Below are positions 31,647-34,775 of a stretch of 34,775 nucleotides of DNA, one piece after another. Below the pieces are notes generated by a model, which saw only the letters and a list, made by a program, of their open reading frames with translations, did no database searches and was not told the DNA's origin. Origin of the DNA: Pseudemcibacter sp038106445 (GTDB lineage Bacteria > Pseudomonadota > Alphaproteobacteria > Sphingomonadales > Emcibacteraceae). Position 1 is the stretch's first letter; the number at the start of each line of letters is the position of its first letter. The stretch lies in contig JAYODU010000017.1 in assembly GCA_038106445.1 (NCBI GenBank), positions 1 through 34,775 of the forward strand. The letters are read 5' to 3'. Both the position numbers and the translations under genes were made by a program.

Positions 31647-34040
31647 ATGAGCAAAATTTATCCAGTATTACCCCTTCGCGATATTGTCGTTTTCCCGCAT
31701 ATGATTGTTCCTCTTTTTGTTGGAAGGGAAAAATCTGTAAAAGCTCTTGAGCAGGTCATGAATTCAGACAAAAAAATATTGCTCGTTGCTCAGAAAGACG
31801 CCAACAGGGACGATCCCTATGTAAACGATATTTATCGTACAGGAACACTTGCAAGTGTTTTGCAGCTTCTGAAACTTCCAGATGGTACTGTAAAAGTGCT
31901 TGTTGAAGGGGTCGAGCGCGCGAAAATTAAAAATTTCACTGAAAACAGAGATTTTTTTGAAGCTGAAACTGAACTTGTGAGCACTAAAAAAGCTGCTAAA
32001 GAAGAAATAGAAGCGTTAAGCCGTTCTGTAATTGGCAAATTCACTCAATATAGTAAATTGAATAAAAAAATTCCCCCTGAAGTCATCGATACGACAAGTG
32101 AGATTGATGATGAAGGTAAGCTGTCTGATGTGGTTGCGTCTCATTTAAGCTTAAAGATTTCTGATAAACAGGAACTGCTGGAAAATGACGATGTCATAAG
32201 TCGCTTGGAAAAGATTTATTCCGTTATGGAAAGTGAAATTGGTGTCATGCAGGTGGAAAAGAAAATTCGCCGTCGCGTTAAAAGCCAAATGGAAAAAACC
32301 CAGAAAGAATATTATCTGAACGAACAGTTAAAAGCGATCCAGAAAGAATTAGGAGAAACCGAAGACGGCAAAGACGAAGTTTCCGAGATTGAGGCAAAAA
32401 TTAAAAAAACAAGACTTTCCAAAGAAGCAAAAGTGAAAGCAACTGCGGAGTTAAAAAAATTGAAATCAATGAGCCCGATGTCGGCGGAATCAGCGGTTGT
32501 ACGAAATTATCTGGATTGGATGCTATCTGTTCCGTGGAATAAAAAGCGTTCCGTTAAAATTGACATAAACGAAGCGGAACGCATTTTAAACGAAGACCAT
32601 TACGGCCTTAATAAGGTTAAAGAACGTATCCTTGAATATTTGGCGGTTCAGAGCAGAACACAGAAGATCAAAGGGCCAATTCTTTGTCTTGTTGGTCCAC
32701 CCGGTGTTGGTAAAACGTCGCTAGGAAAATCGATCGCACGCGCGACAGGCCGTAAATATGTAAGGTTTTCTGTTGGTGGCGTTCGTGATGAAGCCGAAAT
32801 CCGTGGTCACAGAAGAACATATATTGGTTCGATGCCTGGCAAGGTGATACAGAACATGAAAAAAGCGGGTTCGAGCAATCCAATGTTTCTGCTAGATGAA
32901 ATTGATAAAATGGGTTCCGATTTCCGCGGCGATCCGTCATCTGCGCTACTGGAAGTTCTTGATCCTGAACAAAACAGCAAATTTAATGATCATTATCTTG
33001 AAGTGGATTATGACTTGTCTGACGTCATGTTCATCACAACGGCCAATACGCTTGATATGCCAGGACCGCTTCTTGACCGTATGGAGATTATAAGGCTTTC
33101 TGGTTACACAGAGTATGAAAAGGTCGAAATAGCCAAACGACACTTAATCAAGAAACAGGTCGCAGATCATGGCTTAAAGGATGAAGAGTGGTCAATTTCA
33201 GACAGTGCCCTTCGTAAACTTATCCGTTATTACACGCGCGAGGCAGGTGTACGTAACTTGGAGCGTGAATTGGCAAATCTGATCCGTAAGGCAACTAAGC
33301 AAATAGTCGCCGGGAAGGTTAAGAAGGTTACGGTAACAGCAAAAAATCTTGAAAAATTTGCCGGCGTTAAAAAACATAGATTTGGTGAGGTGGATGATCA
33401 GGATATGATAGGTATCACCACCGGCCTTGCATGGACAGAAGTTGGTGGCGTCATCCTTTCAATTGAAGCAATTGTATCACGCGGTAAAGGCAAGGTAACG
33501 ATCACCGGTAAGCTTGGTGATGTGATGCAGGAATCCATCAAAGCAGCACTAAGTTATGTCAGATCTAAAGCACCGGCATTTGGAATTCAGCCGAATGCTT
33601 TTGACGCTAATGATATACATATACATGTTCCCGAAGGGGCTACGCCTAAGGATGGCCCTTCGGCGGGTGTGGCAATGATCACTTCTCTGGTATCTGTATT
33701 AAGCGGTATCCCTGTTCGCCATGATGTGGCTATGACTGGTGAAATCAGTCTTCGTGGAAAGGTTATGCCAATCGGCGGACTTAAAGAAAAACTGCTCGCC
33801 GCCCATCGCAGCGGCATTAAAAAAGTGTTGATACCAATTGAAAATGAAAAGGATCTGGTAGAGATCCCGGACAATGTCAAGAAGGGTCTTGAAATTGTTT
33901 CGATGACGAATGTGGATCAGGTACTGGAACATGCCCTTGCATCACCACTTATACCACTTTCTGATGAAGAAATTGAAAGAATCGCAGCACTTGGTAATGG
34001 TGGAAGTGATTCCAATTTTAAGGATCATCTTCATCATTAA
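31647..34040 (+). CDS. lon: ATP-dependent protease Lon (LonA type)
   Basis: Degrades misfolded and some regulatory proteins (DnaA, CcrM and others in this class). The 797 residues have the N-terminal substrate domain (YPVLPLRDIVVFPHMIVPLF), a coiled-coil linker (about 180-260), an AAA+ domain with Walker A GPPGVGKTS and Walker B FLLDEIDKM, and the protease domain with the Ser672/Lys715 dyad (DGPSAGVAM and GLKEKLLAAHRSG). The 43-residue distance equals that in E. coli Lon (Ser679/Lys722). A terminator follows, then hup. Confidence 0.98.
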   Translation: MSKIYPVLPLRDIVVFPHMIVPLFVGREKSVKALEQVMNSDKKILLVAQKDANRDDPYVNDIYRTGTLASVLQLLKLPDGTVKVLVEGVERAKIKNFTENRDFFEAETELVSTKKAAKEEIEALSRSVIGKFTQYSKLNKKIPPEVIDTTSEIDDEGKLSDVVASHLSLKISDKQELLENDDVISRLEKIYSVMESEIGVMQVEKKIRRRVKSQMEKTQKEYYLNEQLKAIQKELGETEDGKDEVSEIEAKIKKTRLSKEAKVKATAELKKLKSMSPMSAESAVVRNYLDWMLSVPWNKKRSVKIDINEAERILNEDHYGLNKVKERILEYLAVQSRTQKIKGPILCLVGPPGVGKTSLGKSIARATGRKYVRFSVGGVRDEAEIRGHRRTYIGSMPGKVIQNMKKAGSSNPMFLLDEIDKMGSDFRGDPSSALLEVLDPEQNSKFNDHYLEVDYDLSDVMFITTANTLDMPGPLLDRMEIIRLSGYTEYEKVEIAKRHLIKKQVADHGLKDEEWSISDSALRKLIRYYTREAGVRNLERELANLIRKATKQIVAGKVKKVTVTAKNLEKFAGVKKHRFGEVDDQDMIGITTGLAWTEVGGVILSIEAIVSRGKGKVTITGKLGDVMQESIKAALSYVRSKAPAFGIQPNAFDANDIHIHVPEGATPKDGPSAGVAMITSLVSVLSGIPVRHDVAMTGEISLRGKVMPIGGLKEKLLAAHRSGIKKVLIPIENEKDLVEIPDNVKKGLEIVSMTNVDQVLEHALASPLIPLSDEEIERIAALGNGGSDSNFKDHLHH

Positions 34041-34100
34041 GGGAAATTTTGCTGTATCCTGAAGCAAAAAATTAATTTTAAAGTTGTATTAACCACTATA

Positions 34101-34135
34101 AAAAACACTCTTTCGTTTAGCAGGAGTGTTTTTTT
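34101..34135 (+). terminator. Intrinsic terminator of lon
   Basis: Arms AAAAACACTC (34101-34110) and GAGTGTTTTT (34124-34133) with a 13-nt loop, merging into seven T's. Confidence 0.8.
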
Positions 34136-34210
34136 ATCTGAAAAAAGTTTTTTGTTTCAATGTCAAGGAAACTTTATTGAAAAAAACCGCAGATTTGCGT
34201 GGTTTTCCCT

Positions 34211-34239
34211 TTGACGAATTCCAATTGTATGTCTAATAT
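34211..34239 (+). promoter_or_regulatory. Sigma-70 promoter of hup
   Basis: TTGACG (34211-34216), a 17-bp spacer and TAATAT (34234-34239). The start would be about 65 nt before the hup ATG. Confidence 0.6.
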
Positions 34240-34310
34240 GCCTTAGACTTTCGATCACAACAGATAAAAAGTCTTTATCCACATATTACTTTACTTTAAA
34301 GGGGAAGATA

Positions 34311-34586
34311 ATGAACAAAAATGAACTAGTAAACAACGTAGCTGAAGCGGCAGGTCTTTCAAAAGCAGACGCAGCACAAGCTGTAGACGGTGTTTTTGAT
34401 ACAATATTAAGCACACTTGCTGCCGGCGATGAAGTTCGTCTGGTTGGTTTTGGTACTTTCAGTGTTGCAAAACGTGCAGCATCAGAAGGTCGTAACCCAC
34501 GTACGGGTGAGAAAATTAAAATTCCTGCTTCCAAGCAGCCTAAATTTAAAGCCGGTAAAGGCCTAAAAGACGCTGTAAATAAATAA
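34311..34586 (+). CDS. hupB: DNA-binding protein HU
   Basis: Small histone-like protein that bends and compacts DNA as a dimer. The 91 residues fit HU exactly: MNKNELVNNVAEAAGLSKAD at the N-terminus, GDEVRLVGFGTFSVAKRAA and the DNA-binding arm GRNPRTGEKIKIPASKQPKF, with the Pro that intercalates in the RNP motif. AAAGGGGAAG precedes the ATG closely. The position after lon is the usual one in proteobacteria. Confidence 0.97.
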   Translation: MNKNELVNNVAEAAGLSKADAAQAVDGVFDTILSTLAAGDEVRLVGFGTFSVAKRAASEGRNPRTGEKIKIPASKQPKFKAGKGLKDAVNK

Positions 34587-34600
34587 TAAATAATAAATTA

Positions 34601-34639
34601 AAAAGGCGGTTGGTGATTTTTTTGCCGACCGCTTTTTTT
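34601..34639 (+). terminator. Intrinsic terminator of hup
   Basis: Arms GCGGTTGG (34606-34613) and CCGACCGC (34625-34632), with one G-T pair and an 11-nt loop, followed by seven T's. A's before the stem can extend it. Confidence 0.88.
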
Positions 34640-34680
34640 AATGCTTTACATATCTATAACTTATCTGTAGATATGCACCC

Positions 34681-34707
34681 ACACTTCGTCATAGAAGTGT
34701 AATTTTT
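34681..34707. terminator. Small hairpin before tRNA-Val
   Basis: Arms ACACTTC (34681-34687) and GAAGTGT (34694-34700), then AATTTTT. Terminator-like, but it may only be a hairpin in the tRNA leader. Confidence 0.4.
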
Positions 34708-34716
34708 GAAAATGTG

Positions 34717-34775
<59 letters not shown>

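Overview
The window looks like a piece of chromosome from an AT-rich member of the Alphaproteobacteria. This rests on protein likeness and gene order: a DksA with a stripped zinc finger, a CckA-type kinase fragment beside recA-alaS, the nnrD/glnB/glnA neighbourhood, the short pssA-psd pair, an Atm1-type exporter, and tig-clpP-clpX-lon-hup ending in a tRNA. By eye it would suit a marine order such as Kordiimonadales, Emcibacterales or Sneathiellales, but that placement is inference. Almost everything is housekeeping; no CRISPR array, prophage or insertion sequence was seen.

Layout. 1-3.6 kb: start of an unknown two-TM protein (-), a CheY-like receiver (+) whose tail looks frameshifted, dksA (+), flgH (-), then a cckA fragment (+) lacking its 5' half. 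3.8-9.6 kb: recA, a LysE-type exporter broken by an in-frame TGA, alaS and a voltage-gated K+ channel with a cyclic-nucleotide-binding-like tail. 9.6-12.8 kb: icd and a LOG-family gene (-), then a membrane-anchored LysM protein (+). 13.2-16.6 kb: Atm1-type ABC exporter, psd and pssA. 16.6-20.8 kb: a two-gene RND efflux operon (-). 21.2-23.7 kb: a conserved small gene split by an in-frame TAA, then glnB-glnA (-) behind a good sigma-54 promoter. 23.9-27.8 kb: tRNA-His, a secreted protein that appears to be an in-frame fusion of half a glycosidase-like protein and half an SGNH hydrolase, bifunctional nnrDE, and tRNA-Leu. 27.8-34.8 kb: tig (with a histone-like Lys/Ala tail), clpP, clpX, lon, hup and the start of tRNA-Val.

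How they work together. tig, clpP, clpX and lon form a protein folding and degradation block. glnB-glnA is the nitrogen-sensing and assimilation pair. psd-pssA makes phosphatidylethanolamine. recA and alaS keep their usual alphaproteobacterial order.

The most striking pattern is damage. Within 35 kb there are two apparent deletion fusions (flgH/cckA near 2.53 kb, glycosidase/SGNH near 25.4 kb), two in-frame nonsense codons (5306, 21514) and one probable frameshift (about 980). Either this genome is eroding genes, or the assembly carries errors; because cckA is normally essential, the first junction deserves checking. I did not find a convincing novel multi-gene system.
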